Part shown: positions 33,912-43,684 of the stretch, piece by piece
Layout: each line of letters starts with the position of its first letter
How positions within the stretch are numbered: the first letter of the stretch is position 1
The notes under the pieces: generated by a model
Seen by the model: the letters and a program-made list of their open reading frames with translations, nothing else
What the model was told of the DNA's origin: nothing
Databases searched by the model: none
From: an uncultured Actinomycetes bacterium
GTDB lineage: Bacteria > Actinomycetota > Acidimicrobiia > Acidimicrobiales > RAAP-2
Assembly (NCBI GenBank): GCA_903871335.1
Contig: CAIQGE010000033.1
Coordinates: 62,001-126,000, forward strand
Reading direction: 5' to 3'
DNA: 64,000 nucleotides
Position numbers and translations under genes: made by a program

Positions 33912-36118
33912 GATGATGTCTTTCGGCCGGGTAATTGTCGGAACGCGTCAAAGACTCCGTCGACACCCTTAATCGCAACCAGCAGGCTCGCGAGGTGGGC
34001 GGGGTCGGCCAATTCAACGTCAAAGGTCATGCGCACAATACGGTCGCTGGATGTCGCCGAGTGCGAGGACACGATGTTCAAGTGATATTCCGCGACGACG
34101 CGCGAGACGTCAAAGAGGAGTCGTGATCGATCGAACGCCATGATCTCGAGCGTGGCGCGGTAGACCCCACGACTCGATCCATCCCACTCGACGTCAATGA
34201 TTCGGTCCCCAAGTCGACCCGCGAGGGCCACAGCGTTCGAGCAGTCTGTTCGGTGCACCGACACGCCTCGGCCCTGCGTCACAAAACCCATGATCTGATC
34301 ACCCGGCACCGGTGAACAGCACCGCGCCAGGTGCACCATCACGTCATCCAGACCTTCGACGTACACGCTCGCCGTTCGGCTAGTAGCGCGTCCCGCTCGT
34401 GGAGCCTTCGTCACGGTGGTCGGCAATTGCTCGGCCTCACCACCTCGCATTTCACGTTCCAGACGTTGGACGATCGACACGGCCGAGATCTGGCCTCCAC
34501 CGATCGCCATCAACAAACTGTCGACATCGTCCATGTTGAGCGCCTTGGCCACCGACGCCAGAGCCGAGGAACTCATGGACGTGTGGATAGGCATACCTTC
34601 ACGACGAAGTGTCTTGGTGAGGTCTTCTCGACCCATCTCGATGGCGTCCTCACGTCGTTCACGTTGGAACCACTGGCGAATCTTGGACTTTGCCCGGGAC
34701 GACACCGCGATGGTGAGCCAGTCGCGCGACGGACTGGCGGACTCGGCCTTGTTGGTCACGATTTCCACGACGTCCGCCGAATTGAGCACGGTATCCAACG
34801 GCACGAGGCGACCATTGACCTTGGCCCCTACGCACCGATGTCCCACTTCCGTGTGAATCGCGTAGGCGAAATCAATCGGCGTCGCGCCAGAGACGAGCGG
34901 GATCACCCGACCCTTCGGCGTAAACACGTACACCTCGTCTTGCCCGAGGTCGAGCTTGAGAGCCTCCAGAAAGGCAATCGGGTCGTGCTCTTCTTCATCG
35001 ACGTCGGCAATCCGCTGCATCCAGGCAATCTCCGAGGGTGACGCCTTCTCTTTGTATCCCCAGTGCGCCGCAATACCGAACTCCGCCCGTCGGTGCATCT
35101 CCTGCGTGCGCACCTGCACTTCGACGCTCTTGCCGCGGGGGCCAATGACCGTGGTGTGAAGTGATTGGTAGAGATTGAATTTCGGAGAGTTGATGTAGTC
35201 CTTAAATCGGCCCTGCACCGGAGGCCAGAGTGCGTGAATCGCTCCCAGGACCGCCCAACAGTCCCGTTCTTCTTCCACGATGACGCGAAGTCCCACGAGG
35301 TCGAAGATCTCATCGAACTCTTTCCCGTTGACCACCATCTTTTCGTAGATACTCCACAAGTGCTTCGGGCGTCCTCGCACGTCAGCCGTGATCCCCATCG
35401 CGAGAACTTTTTCGCGCAACATTTCCATCACCTGAGCTACGTATTCCTCGCGCTCGGGCGCGCGAGAGGCGACCATCTGTTCAATTTCCGCGTAACGCTT
35501 TGGGTGCAACGTCGCAAAACACAGATCCTCGAGCTGCCACTTGACCTGTTGCACACCGAGGCGGTGAGCGAGCGGCGCGTAGACGTCCAAGGTCTCCTGA
35601 GCAATCGCACGCTGCTTCGCGATCGGCATGACCGAGATCGTGCGCATGTTGTGCAGGCGGTCAGCCAACTTGATGAGCAGAACGCGCCAGTCCTGAGCCA
35701 TGGCGATGAACATCTTGCGAATGGTGGCGGCCTGTTGCGCTTCTTTCGAGTCGAATTCAAGGCGGTCCAATTTCGTCACGCCATCGACGACCCGAGCGAT
35801 ATTGTCGCCAAATTCAGAAGCGATGAACGCCACGGTCATTCCCGTGTCTTCGACTGCGTCGTGCAACAGGGCGCCCGCAATCGTCGCCTCGTCGAGACCT
35901 AAATCAGCGACAATCTGGGCTACGGCAATGGGGTGTGTGACGTACGGCTCGCCGGTTCGACGCAGCTGTTGATCGTGCGCTTCAATTGCCGCCAGCCCCG
36001 CTCGCTGCACCAAATCGACGTCGCCCTCGGGGTGATGTTGACGGAACGTGGCGGTCAGCGGGGCGAGCAGGGACGCGAGTGCGTTCCCGTCGGATCCACG
36101 GGCCACGAGGCTGACCAT
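33908..36118 (-). CDS. rel: bifunctional (p)ppGpp synthetase/hydrolase Rel
   Basis: Long RSH enzyme controlling the stringent response; 736 residues. The hydrolase HD domain is intact (GALLHDAVEDTG about residue 85; LLIKLADRLHNMRT). The synthetase domain contains FDEIFDLVGLRVIV and FNLYQSLHTTVIGP. A TGS domain (VYVFTPKGRVIPL), a conserved Cys region (LARCCSPVPGD) and a C-terminal ACT domain follow. No other RSH gene is in the window. It lies 19 bases downstream of secF. Confidence 0.95.
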   Translation of the reverse strand: MVSLVARGSDGNALASLLAPLTATFRQHHPEGDVDLVQRAGLAAIEAHDQQLRRTGEPYVTHPIAVAQIVADLGLDEATIAGALLHDAVEDTGMTVAFIASEFGDNIARVVDGVTKLDRLEFDSKEAQQAATIRKMFIAMAQDWRVLLIKLADRLHNMRTISVMPIAKQRAIAQETLDVYAPLAHRLGVQQVKWQLEDLCFATLHPKRYAEIEQMVASRAPEREEYVAQVMEMLREKVLAMGITADVRGRPKHLWSIYEKMVVNGKEFDEIFDLVGLRVIVEEERDCWAVLGAIHALWPPVQGRFKDYINSPKFNLYQSLHTTVIGPRGKSVEVQVRTQEMHRRAEFGIAAHWGYKEKASPSEIAWMQRIADVDEEEHDPIAFLEALKLDLGQDEVYVFTPKGRVIPLVSGATPIDFAYAIHTEVGHRCVGAKVNGRLVPLDTVLNSADVVEIVTNKAESASPSRDWLTIAVSSRAKSKIRQWFQRERREDAIEMGREDLTKTLRREGMPIHTSMSSSALASVAKALNMDDVDSLLMAIGGGQISAVSIVQRLEREMRGGEAEQLPTTVTKAPRAGRATSRTASVYVEGLDDVMVHLARCCSPVPGDQIMGFVTQGRGVSVHRTDCSNAVALAGRLGDRIIDVEWDGSSRGVYRATLEIMAFDRSRLLFDVSRVVAEYHLNIVSSHSATSSDRIVRMTFDVELADPAHLASLLVAIKGVDGVFDAFRQLPGRKTSS

Positions 36119-36137
36119 CTCGTCAGCCTACCGGCCG

Positions 36138-37286
36138 CTACTTGCGCTTTTGCTTCCGAGGCTTGGCTTCGATGGCCTTGACGTTCGCCGCCGCGTTCAC
36201 GCGTGCCCTCGTCGCCGTCACTCGATCGGACGACAACGACGCCGCGGCCGCCGGTGTGATCACCGCTCGCGCCTCGCGAGACTCGATCTTCTTGCGCAGA
36301 TCACGGAAGCGGGGCTCACGCTCTTTCAAGATGGCCAAAATGGGCGCCGCGATGAAAAGTGACGAGTAGGCACCACTCAAGAGACCGACGAACAGGGCGA
36401 GACCATAGTCCTGCAGGGTTGTTGCACCGAGAAGTTCGGCGCCGACCAACAGGACCGACAGCACGGGCAGAATCGCCACCAGTGAGGTGTTGATCGAACG
36501 CGCCAACGTCTGATTCATCGACAAGTTGACCATGTCGGAATACGTGAGTGTTCCCGAATTCATGATGCCGCGCGAATTATCGCGAACACGGTCGAACACC
36601 ACGACCGTGTCGTACAGGGAGTAACCGAGAATCGTGAGCACCGCGATGACCGTGTCCGGGGTGACCTGGAACCCAAACAATGAGTACACACCGATCGTCA
36701 CCAACAGGTCGTGCAGCATCGCGAGGAAAGCGGCGAGCGCCATCTTGGGCTCAAACCGGAAACTGATGTAGATAACGACGGCGACAAAGAACGCGAGGAG
36801 CGCCTCGAGTGCCCTATTCGTGATTTGTCCACCCCACGTCGGACCCACGGTTGACACCGAGACCTGATCGACGCTGGTGTTCGCTAATTTCGCGAGCGCC
36901 ACGGATACTTCGTTGATCGTCTTGTTCTGGTTCGCCTGGGTCATACCGTTGAGGTTGGCCTCCACGTGGATGGTCTTGCCACCCAGGATTGAAACGACGG
37001 GATCCTTCAAGCCAGCGTTCACGACCGTGTTGTACGCCTCTTGTTGTGTGACGTTGTGCGCGAGGACTTCCCACGAATCGCCACCCTTGAAGTCGATGCC
37101 GAGGTTGAGGCCACGAATGCCGAGGGACAAGATGCCCGCCACGATGATGATCGCGGAAATGGTGAACCACGTCTTGCGACGACCGACGAAGTCAATGTGC
37201 GTGAGTCCACGGTTCAGGCGCGCGAAAGCCCCCAAATGCTCCGTCTCCTCCGGCGATTCCGGTTCGAGAACAGTCTGGTCAGTCAT
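36138..37286 (-). CDS. secF: protein-export membrane protein SecF
   Basis: Partner of SecD in proton-motive-force-driven export through SecYEG; 382 residues and six membrane segments. It has LGIDFKGGDSWEV, TVGPTWGGQITNRAL, and the conserved GYSLYDTVVVFDRVRDN and NQTLARSINTSL. A basic, Ala-rich C-terminal tail of about 65 residues (ending KPRKQKRK) is longer than usual. ATG 37286 overlaps the secD stop by eight bases. Confidence 0.94.
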   Translation of the reverse strand: MTDQTVLEPESPEETEHLGAFARLNRGLTHIDFVGRRKTWFTISAIIIVAGILSLGIRGLNLGIDFKGGDSWEVLAHNVTQQEAYNTVVNAGLKDPVVSILGGKTIHVEANLNGMTQANQNKTINEVSVALAKLANTSVDQVSVSTVGPTWGGQITNRALEALLAFFVAVVIYISFRFEPKMALAAFLAMLHDLLVTIGVYSLFGFQVTPDTVIAVLTILGYSLYDTVVVFDRVRDNSRGIMNSGTLTYSDMVNLSMNQTLARSINTSLVAILPVLSVLLVGAELLGATTLQDYGLALFVGLLSGAYSSLFIAAPILAILKEREPRFRDLRKKIESREARAVITPAAAASLSSDRVTATRARVNAAANVKAIEAKPRKQKRK

Positions 37287-38805
37287 TGGAGTCTCCCCCG
37301 TCAGTCGCGTACTGGGTGCCCACACCCGCGGCAAGTGACATCGCCGACGAAGGATTGGCTCCCGCGCGTCGACCCAGCAAGGTCACGATCGGACGCGTGA
37401 AGTACCACGTAAAGAAGATGTCCATCAGCGTGGACAAACCGAGGAAGAACGCGAAGCCTCGCACCGATCCGACGGCAATCAGGTAGAGCAATCCAGCGGC
37501 GAGCAGACTCACGAAGTCCGCCGCCAACACCGTACGCCAGGCCGACTTGAAGCCCCGGTCCACCGAAGTTCGCAGCGTTCGACCAGCCCTCGTTTCATCC
37601 TTTAATCGTTCGAAATACACGATGTAGCTGTCGACGGTAATACCAATGGACACAATCAATCCGGTGACACCCGCCAAGTCAAAACTAGGAGCGATCGCCG
37701 TGTGAGCGAGCGCGGAGATGATCGCCCACAGCAGAGCGGCCGTCAGAGTCAGACCAAGAACAATCACGAGACCCAGACCTCGGTAATACACGATCGTGTA
37801 CAACAGGACGAGGGCCAAACCCACGAGGCCGGCGCCGAGACCCGCCACGAGAGCGCTGTGACCGAGGCTCGGGGACACGGTCTGTGTCGTGAGCTGGATG
37901 AGCTTCACGGGCAGCGCGCCGTACTGCATGATGTTCGCGAGCGCCTTGGCTTGGGTTTCTGTGAAGTTGCCCGAGATCGTTCCCGATCCACCGAAACTCG
38001 TAAAGGACGCCTGGTCGGGTTGGATGATCGGTGCCGACTGCACCACACCGTCGAGCTCGATCGCCACGTAGGTGTGGAAACTCGACTGAGCCAACGCGTC
38101 CCACTCTGCGCTCCCCGCGGAGGTGAGCGAGTAATTCACTTCCCACTGACCAATCTGGCTTTGTCCCGCACTCGCGCTCGCGATCGCGGTACCGGTGAGG
38201 GGTGCCGGGCCGAGGACGTATCGCTGTGTCGGGTTGCCGGCGAGAGGAAGAAGCACACGCTGGGACGCGAGGTCGAGCAGCGGTGGTGTGGACTTGAGGT
38301 TCGTAAAGGTCGAGTCAACCGGAGGAACCAAATTCTGGTGGTTGTAGTAGTACATGGCGAACTGGGCCGTCGTGGCCGTTGCCGAGTTGCACGAGGGCAA
38401 AGTGGCCACGTACGTCGTTTTGGTGGTCGTCGCTGGAATCGTTGCGAGACATTCGACCGGGCGGAAGAGCAGCTGACCAGTCTGCGAGATCGATTGCAGC
38501 ACCTGTCGGGCATTCGTCACACCCGGGGCCGATACAACGATGGTGTTGCCCTGAATATTGACCTGAGCACCCGAAACGCCGAATCCATCGATTCGGTTCG
38601 TGATGATGTCGGCCGCAGTCTGGAGGTCCGCTTGCGAAACCTTGTGAGCGGGCTTGTAGACAACCGACAGTCCACCGGCCAAGTCAAGTCCCAGCTTGGG
38701 CTTCCAGCCCACGAGCAGCGTTGCTGACAACGACGCAATTGAGATGACAATTACGAGGACCAAGCTGATGATCATCGATCGACGAGCATTGGAGCGTACG
38801 GCCAT
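37279..38805 (-). CDS. secD: protein translocase subunit SecD
   Basis: Membrane protein of 508 residues. TM1 (MIISLVLVIVISIASLSATL) is followed by KLGLDLAGGLSVVY, a large periplasmic P1 domain with RIDGFGVSGAQVN and a Ser/Thr-rich insert (about 130-190), and then five C-terminal TM segments with DLAGVTGLIVSIGITVDSYI. The ATG overlaps the yajC stop by one base (TAATG). Confidence 0.95.
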   Translation of the reverse strand: MAVRSNARRSMIISLVLVIVISIASLSATLLVGWKPKLGLDLAGGLSVVYKPAHKVSQADLQTAADIITNRIDGFGVSGAQVNIQGNTIVVSAPGVTNARQVLQSISQTGQLLFRPVECLATIPATTTKTTYVATLPSCNSATATTAQFAMYYYNHQNLVPPVDSTFTNLKSTPPLLDLASQRVLLPLAGNPTQRYVLGPAPLTGTAIASASAGQSQIGQWEVNYSLTSAGSAEWDALAQSSFHTYVAIELDGVVQSAPIIQPDQASFTSFGGSGTISGNFTETQAKALANIMQYGALPVKLIQLTTQTVSPSLGHSALVAGLGAGLVGLALVLLYTIVYYRGLGLVIVLGLTLTAALLWAIISALAHTAIAPSFDLAGVTGLIVSIGITVDSYIVYFERLKDETRAGRTLRTSVDRGFKSAWRTVLAADFVSLLAAGLLYLIAVGSVRGFAFFLGLSTLMDIFFTWYFTRPIVTLLGRRAGANPSSAMSLAAGVGTQYATDGGDSND

Positions 38806-39185
38806 TAGTGACCCTCCTCCTGTTCTGAATCCTCGCCGCCTGCGTTGGGGTCATCGGAGATGACATCATCAAAGGGAACCGGCAACTTTTGGGCAATGGC
38901 CCGACGAACGAAGTCCATTTCGTGTCCGCTGGACGAGCGCAACGTGATCGTGTCGCCCTCGATCTTGGTGACTTCGCCCACGATACCGCCAATGGTCTGG
39001 GCGCGATCTCCCACCTCAACCATGCTGTTGGTGGAACGCTGAGCCTTCGCCTTCTTGCTACGGGGCCGAAGATAAAAGAAGTAGAAAGCACCGAATAGTG
39101 CGATGTAGATGAAGATGATGTACGACGCGGAACTTGTCTTGGCCTTGGCGGCCGAGAGAAGCAGCGTCGAAACGGCGTAAATCAT
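38805..39185 (-). CDS. yajC: preprotein translocase accessory subunit YajC
   Basis: Single-span membrane protein of 126 residues (helix about 21-41, YIIFIYIALFGAFYFFYLRP), followed by the conserved cytoplasmic VGDRAQTIGGIVGEVTKI. The C-terminus is strongly acidic (SDDPNAGGEDSEQEE). It leads yajC-secD-secF. GAAGGA precedes the ATG. Confidence 0.92.
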   Translation of the reverse strand: MIYAVSTLLLSAAKAKTSSASYIIFIYIALFGAFYFFYLRPRSKKAKAQRSTNSMVEVGDRAQTIGGIVGEVTKIEGDTITLRSSSGHEMDFVRRAIAQKLPVPFDDVISDDPNAGGEDSEQEEGH

Positions 39186-39212
39186 TCATTCGTCCTTCGT
39201 ATGGTCCAAAGA

Positions 39213-39218
39213 ACCCTA
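39213..39218 (-). promoter_or_regulatory. possible -10 box TAGGGT for yajC-secDF
   Basis: It lies in the 52-base gap downstream of ruvB and 27 bases before the yajC ATG, with AAGGA in the leader. Confidence 0.4.
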
Positions 39219-39237
39219 GTAGATCAGCCCCCCGACG

Positions 39238-40278
39238 CTAAAGCAGCCCACCACCAGGAACGGGTAACGACAAGTGTTCGTACGCTCGCTGCGTCGCCAC
39301 GCGGCCTCGTGGCGTGCGGATAAGCAGACCTTCGCGGATGAGGTACGGCTCGTAGGCCTCTTCAATGGTGGCGGGCTCTTCACCGCAGGCGTGCGCCAAC
39401 GTCACCAAGCCCACCGGCTGACCTCGAAATTGCTCGCAGAGCAAGCCCAAAATACGACGATCGACCTTGTCGAGGCCCCTCTCGTCGACGCCAAACAGAA
39501 GTAGTGCTCGTCGGGCCACGTCGGTTGTGACTACCGAGGTGCCCTCGACCTGGGCTACGTCGCGAACCCGACGCAGCAAACGATTCGCGATCCGCGGTGT
39601 TCCACGGCTCCGTCGCGCGACTTCCCGAGCGCCGCCATCATCAAGCTCCACTCCGAGAAGTCCGGCCGACCTACGGACAATTTCCGCCAAATCGTCGTTG
39701 TCGTAGAGATCGAGTCGACCGACGAAACCAAAGCGATCTCTCAAAGGAGCCGCGACCAGGCCGGTACGAGTCGTGGCACCGACCAACGTGAACGACGGCA
39801 GTTCGAGGCGAACCGAGCGGGCCGACGGGCCACGTCCAATCATCACGTCAAGTCGCCGATCCTCCATTGCCGGATAAAGGACTTCTTCGACCGATCGGTG
39901 CAGACGATGGATCTCGTCGATGAAGAGGACCTCCCCCTCTTGTAAGTCGGTCAAAAGGGCCGCAAGGTCACCCGGCCTCGACATCACCGGGCCTGACGTG
40001 ATCCGAAGAGCCACGCCCATTTCGCTCGCCACAATCGCCGCCAGTGACGTTTTGCCGAGACCCGGCGGACCGGCGAACAACAGGTGATCACTGGGCTGAT
40101 TTCTTTCGCGCGCCGCCGCCAGCACAATCTTCAGGTGGCCGACGAGTTCGCTCTGCCCGATAAATTCGCCCAACTCTCGTGGCCGGAGAGTCACTTCTTC
40201 TCGACGCTCGGTCTCGTCGAGAACCGCTGGAACCACCACGCCCGGCGCCGGGGTCAAGGGACTCTCACGACGACTCAT
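39238..40278 (-). CDS. ruvB: Holliday junction DNA helicase RuvB
   Basis: AAA+ branch-migration motor working on RuvA; 346 residues. It has [12 protein letters not shown], Walker [13 protein letters not shown], Walker [19 protein letters not shown], sensor 1 [19 protein letters not shown] and the winged helix ending [18 protein letters not shown] 40278 overlaps the ruvA stop in ATGA. Confidence 0.96.
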   Translation of the reverse strand: MSRRESPLTPAPGVVVPAVLDETERREEVTLRPRELGEFIGQSELVGHLKIVLAAARERNQPSDHLLFAGPPGLGKTSLAAIVASEMGVALRITSGPVMSRPGDLAALLTDLQEGEVLFIDEIHRLHRSVEEVLYPAMEDRRLDVMIGRGPSARSVRLELPSFTLVGATTRTGLVAAPLRDRFGFVGRLDLYDNDDLAEIVRRSAGLLGVELDDGGAREVARRSRGTPRIANRLLRRVRDVAQVEGTSVVTTDVARRALLLFGVDERGLDKVDRRILGLLCEQFRGQPVGLVTLAHACGEEPATIEEAYEPYLIREGLLIRTPRGRVATQRAYEHLSLPVPGGGLL

Positions 40279-40853
40279 TGCCGACCCAATTGTCGCAGCG
40301 CCACGCGAAGCGCCCCCGCATCGTCGCCCGGCAGCTCGACGCCCGCGAGAGCGTCGCGGATTTCCCCCGCGCTGTAGCCCAACTGCCGTAACGCCACCGC
40401 CACGTCACCGCTCAAGGATTCCTCCACCTGTCGCTCGGACAGTGTGTCGAGTGACGGCAGTTTTCCGTTGAGTTCCAAGACCAGTCGTGAGGCCGTCTTC
40501 TTGCCAATGCCGGGAATCTTGGCCAGAGTCGTGACATCCTCGGCCGCGATCGCTGCAGCCAGTTCCCCCGGCGTCATGGCCGACAATGCGCCCATGGCAG
40601 TCGAGGGGCCGACACCGGGCGTTGCGAGGAGAAACGAAAAGGTGTCCTTCTCGTCCGAGGTGAAAAATCCGTAGAGAACGATCGCGTCATCACGGACATT
40701 CGTGTGAATAAACAGTTCGACATCGGTTCCGATGGTGAGGGACTCCGTGGTCCGAGAAGGAACATGAACGAGGTAGCCCACGCCCCCCACATCAATGATC
40801 AGTTCACCGTTGGGCGACACCGACCGCACGTCGCCGCGCAACCAACCGATCAC
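40275..40853 (-). CDS. ruvA: Holliday junction DNA-binding protein RuvA
   Basis: Tetrameric four-way-junction binder; 192 residues. The OB domain begins [20 protein letters not shown]. HhH motifs are [14 protein letters not shown] and [19 protein letters not shown], and a C-terminal RuvB-binding domain starts at about 145. GTG 40853 makes GTGA with the ruvC stop; a longer reading would lie inside ruvC. Confidence 0.95.
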   Translation of the reverse strand: MIGWLRGDVRSVSPNGELIIDVGGVGYLVHVPSRTTESLTIGTDVELFIHTNVRDDAIVLYGFFTSDEKDTFSFLLATPGVGPSTAMGALSAMTPGELAAAIAAEDVTTLAKIPGIGKKTASRLVLELNGKLPSLDTLSERQVEESLSGDVAVALRQLGYSAGEIRDALAGVELPGDDAGALRVALRQLGRQ

Positions 40854-41362
40854 GACGCCGTCTCCAGACCGAGTCGCTGTTCGGTACGAGCGGTCATCAA
40901 GTAGGTAATAGCGAGCCCCAACGCGTCCGCCGCGTCTGCTGGCTCCGGAATGGTCTCGAGCCGACAATGACGAGCCACCATGGACTGCACCTGCGCCTTG
41001 TCCGCCGCGCCGTAGCCGGTCACCGCGAGCTTGACCTCCTGGGCCGTGAATTGCCGCACCGGAGCGCCCACGTCACCGGCGAGGCCGATGGCGATCCCGC
41101 TGGCTTGAGCGACCGAGATCGCGGTTCGAGCGTTGCGTTGAAAGAAGACCCGCTCCACCACGACGACATCGGGTCGCACGTCCGCCATCAATTCACGAAG
41201 GTCGACGAGCAGGCTCGCCAAGCGACGCTCCACGGGCCATTCGGCCGGACTCTCGAGAACACCGGCGCGGAGGGCCGTGAAGGTCTCCACATTCTTAAGG
41301 GATCCTTCAATCACTCCAAAGCCACATCGCGTGAGGCCGGGATCGATGCCGAGTACGAACAC
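40850..41362 (-). CDS. ruvC: crossover junction endodeoxyribonuclease RuvC
   Basis: Holliday-junction resolvase; 170 residues. Acidic active-site residues are in LGIDPGLTRCGFG, VVVERVFFQRNARTA and PEPADAADALGLA. It heads ruvCAB. The GTG start lies seven bases after TAGTAT with no ribosome-binding site. Confidence 0.95.
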   Translation of the reverse strand: MFVLGIDPGLTRCGFGVIEGSLKNVETFTALRAGVLESPAEWPVERRLASLLVDLRELMADVRPDVVVVERVFFQRNARTAISVAQASGIAIGLAGDVGAPVRQFTAQEVKLAVTGYGAADKAQVQSMVARHCRLETIPEPADAADALGLAITYLMTARTEQRLGLETAS

Positions 41363-41369
41363 GTGTTCG

Positions 41370-41375
41370 ATACTA
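41370..41375 (-). promoter_or_regulatory. predicted -10 box TAGTAT for leaderless ruvCAB
   Basis: It lies in the 32-base gap after yebC and ends seven bases before the ruvC GTG. It would let ruvCAB be transcribed separately from yebC. No LexA-type box was recognised next to it. Confidence 0.5.
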
Positions 41376-41394
41376 ACCGTCCGACGACCCGAGA

Positions 41395-42144
41395 TCAGTC
41401 TTCGTAGGCCGCCAATAAGTCGTCAGGAATATCGAAGTTGGCGTACACGTTCTGCACGTCGTCGTGATCGTCGATGGCGTGCATCAAACGCAGAATCTTC
41501 TTGGATTCGGCCGCTTCGGTCACGGCAATCACGTTCTGCGGCACGAGCACCAGGTCGGCGCTGATCGCGTGCACGCCAAAAGCCTCCAGCGCGTCGCGTA
41601 CGGCTCCCACTTCGTGGGGATCTGTGGTGACGATGAAGTTCTCACCATTCGACGACAAGTTCTCGCCGCCGGCTTCCATGACCCATTCGAGCAACTGATC
41701 CTCGTCCAGTGTGCCGGGGACTTCGATCGAGCCTTTGCGGTCGAATTGCCAGGACACGGCTCCCGGAGTGGCGATGTCGCCACCGTTTTTCGAAAAGATG
41801 TTCTTGATCTCGGCGCTCGTGCGGTTGCGATTGTCGGTCAAGGTTTCCACAATGACGGCCACCCCACCGGACGCGTAGCCCTCGTAGCTCACTGATTCGT
41901 AGCGGACGCCTTCCAGCTCGCCCGTACCGCGCTTGATTGCTCGCTCAATCGTGTCGATTGGCACGGAGGCCTCGCGAGCCTTCTGGAACATCGTGCGCAA
42001 TGAGGCATTGGCGGCGGGGTCGCCACCACCTTCGCGCGCGGCGACTTCCACTTGACGAATGAGTTTCGCGAACTGCTTGGCTCGCGCTTGGTCTTTGGCA
42101 CCCTTACGGTGCTTTGTGGTTGCCCATTTAGAGTGGCCGGACAT
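41395..42144 (-). CDS. yebC: YebC/PmpR-family protein
   Basis: Conserved protein of 249 residues, from a family described as transcription regulators and, in some members, ribosome-stalling relief factors. It has MSGHSKWATTKHRKGAKD, AREGGGDPAANASLR and GYASGGVAVIVETLTDNRNR. ATG 42144 follows GGGAGGAATG; an ATG codon three bases upstream is equally possible. The position next to ruvCAB is typical. Confidence 0.94.
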   Translation of the reverse strand: MSGHSKWATTKHRKGAKDQARAKQFAKLIRQVEVAAREGGGDPAANASLRTMFQKAREASVPIDTIERAIKRGTGELEGVRYESVSYEGYASGGVAVIVETLTDNRNRTSAEIKNIFSKNGGDIATPGAVSWQFDRKGSIEVPGTLDEDQLLEWVMEAGGENLSSNGENFIVTTDPHEVGAVRDALEAFGVHAISADLVLVPQNVIAVTEAAESKKILRLMHAIDDHDDVQNVYANFDIPDDLLAAYED

Positions 42145-42183
42145 CATTCCTCCCGCCCCGTGGGGCGCGATCATCCTACTCAA

Positions 42184-42768
42184 TCAGGTAGAGATCGACC
42201 GAACGAACAGGTCGTGGATCGCGTCGGAACTCGTGAGTTCCGGGTGAAAGGAGCACCCCCACGCGCTCCCCTGTCGAACAAAGACGGGGTGTTCCCCATC
42301 TCCGTGATCAAGGCTCGCCAACACCTCAACGTCCTCTCCGATGGCATCGATGCGCGGAGCGCGAATGAAGACGCCTGGTACCTCACCTACACCATCAACA
42401 GCGAGTGGAACTTCAAAGGAGGCCACCTGTCGTCCGTATCCGTTACGTCGCACCGAGACGTCAAGGGCGCCGAAGCTCCACTGATCACTTCGACCGTCGG
42501 CGATGTGTGACGACAGAAGGATGAGACCCGCGCACGTGCCGAAGACCGGCAGGTGCTCGTCCAACTTACGGGCCAGCACGTCGCGCAAGCCCGATGTCGT
42601 CAGCAAGTGCGAAATCGCGGTGGACTCGCCACCCGGAATAACCAGCGCGTCGATCTCGTCAAGCTGCTCAACCGTTCGCACGGTCGCCACCTGGGCGTCG
42701 ACACGCTGCAGGGCCCTCACGTGTTCGCGAACGTCACCTTGAAGGGCGAGGACGCCGACGAGCGGCAC
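42184..42768 (-). CDS. pdxT: pyridoxal 5'-phosphate synthase glutaminase subunit PdxT
   Basis: Class I glutaminase that supplies ammonia to PdxS; 194 residues. It shows GVLALQGDVREHV and VIPGGESTAI, with nucleophile Cys in GTCAGLILLS and the His-Glu pair in SFHPELTSS. GTG 42768 shares one base with the pdxS stop (TAGTG). Confidence 0.95.
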   Translation of the reverse strand: MPLVGVLALQGDVREHVRALQRVDAQVATVRTVEQLDEIDALVIPGGESTAISHLLTTSGLRDVLARKLDEHLPVFGTCAGLILLSSHIADGRSDQWSFGALDVSVRRNGYGRQVASFEVPLAVDGVGEVPGVFIRAPRIDAIGEDVEVLASLDHGDGEHPVFVRQGSAWGCSFHPELTSSDAIHDLFVRSIST

Positions 42769-43664
42769 TACCAGCCGCGCTCGGCCAAACGCTGCTCCAA
42801 AGTGGCCGTCTCGGCACCCTTCATCGCGGCCCCGAGGCCGGTGGAAACCTTGGCGACGATGGCGGCGTCCTGATAGTGCGTGGTCGCCTCGACGATGGCC
42901 CGAGCCATGCGCTCGGGATCTTCGCTCTTGAAAATACCCGAGCCCACAAAGACGGACTGCGCACCCAATTGCATGACCAACGACGCGTCAGCCGGTGTCG
43001 AAATGCCACCGGCGCAGAACATGGGAACCGGCAGTTCACCGAGGGCGGCCACTTCCTCAACGAGTGGCAGTGGTGCCTGCAAATCTTTGGCGAGAGCAAA
43101 GAGTTCGGCAGCATCAGCGGACTGCAATCGGCGAATCTGCTGGTTGATCGTGCGCAAGTGACGGACGGCTTCGACGATGTTCCCGGTGCCTGCTTCACCC
43201 TTGGAGCGAATCATGCACGCTCCTTCGCCAATGCGACGTAACGCTTCACCCAGATTCGTGGCTCCGCAGACAAAGGGGACGGTGAATGCCCACTTGTCAA
43301 TGTGGTTCGTCTCATCGGCCGGCGTGAGAACTTCGGATTCGTCGATGTAGTCAACATCCAGCGATTGCAGAATCTGCGCCTCGGCGAAATGTCCAATGCG
43401 GGCTTTCGCCATGACCGGGATGGTCACCGTGGCCTGAATCTCGCGAATCATCTGGGGGTCGCTCATGCGCGCCACGCCACCGTCACGACGGATGTCCGCC
43501 GGAACGCGCTCGAGCGCCATCACGGCGACAGCCCCAGAATCCTCAGCGATCTTGGCCTGCTCGGGATTCACCACGTCCATAATCACGCCACCGCGCAACA
43601 TGTCCGCCAAGCCACGCTTCACGCGGGCCGTGCCGATTACCGAAGAATTTTCACCGTGTGCCAT
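42768..43664 (-). CDS. pdxS: pyridoxal 5'-phosphate synthase subunit PdxS
   Basis: Builds PLP from ribose 5-phosphate, glyceraldehyde 3-phosphate and ammonia; 298 residues. It has [20 protein letters not shown], catalytic Lys in [37 protein letters not shown] and [11 protein letters not shown] leaderless start is predicted. Confidence 0.96.
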   Translation of the reverse strand: MAHGENSSVIGTARVKRGLADMLRGGVIMDVVNPEQAKIAEDSGAVAVMALERVPADIRRDGGVARMSDPQMIREIQATVTIPVMAKARIGHFAEAQILQSLDVDYIDESEVLTPADETNHIDKWAFTVPFVCGATNLGEALRRIGEGACMIRSKGEAGTGNIVEAVRHLRTINQQIRRLQSADAAELFALAKDLQAPLPLVEEVAALGELPVPMFCAGGISTPADASLVMQLGAQSVFVGSGIFKSEDPERMARAIVEATTHYQDAAIVAKVSTGLGAAMKGAETATLEQRLAERGW

Positions 43665-43670
43665 GCCCCC

Positions 43671-43676
43671 AGCCTA
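43671..43676 (-). promoter_or_regulatory. predicted -10 box TAGGCT for leaderless pdxST
   Basis: TAGGCT ends six bases before the pdxS ATG, in the 20-base gap behind the M48-like gene. The six spacer bases are GGGGGC, which does not resemble a spaced ribosome-binding site. Confidence 0.5.
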
Positions 43677-43684
43677 CTGGGGCC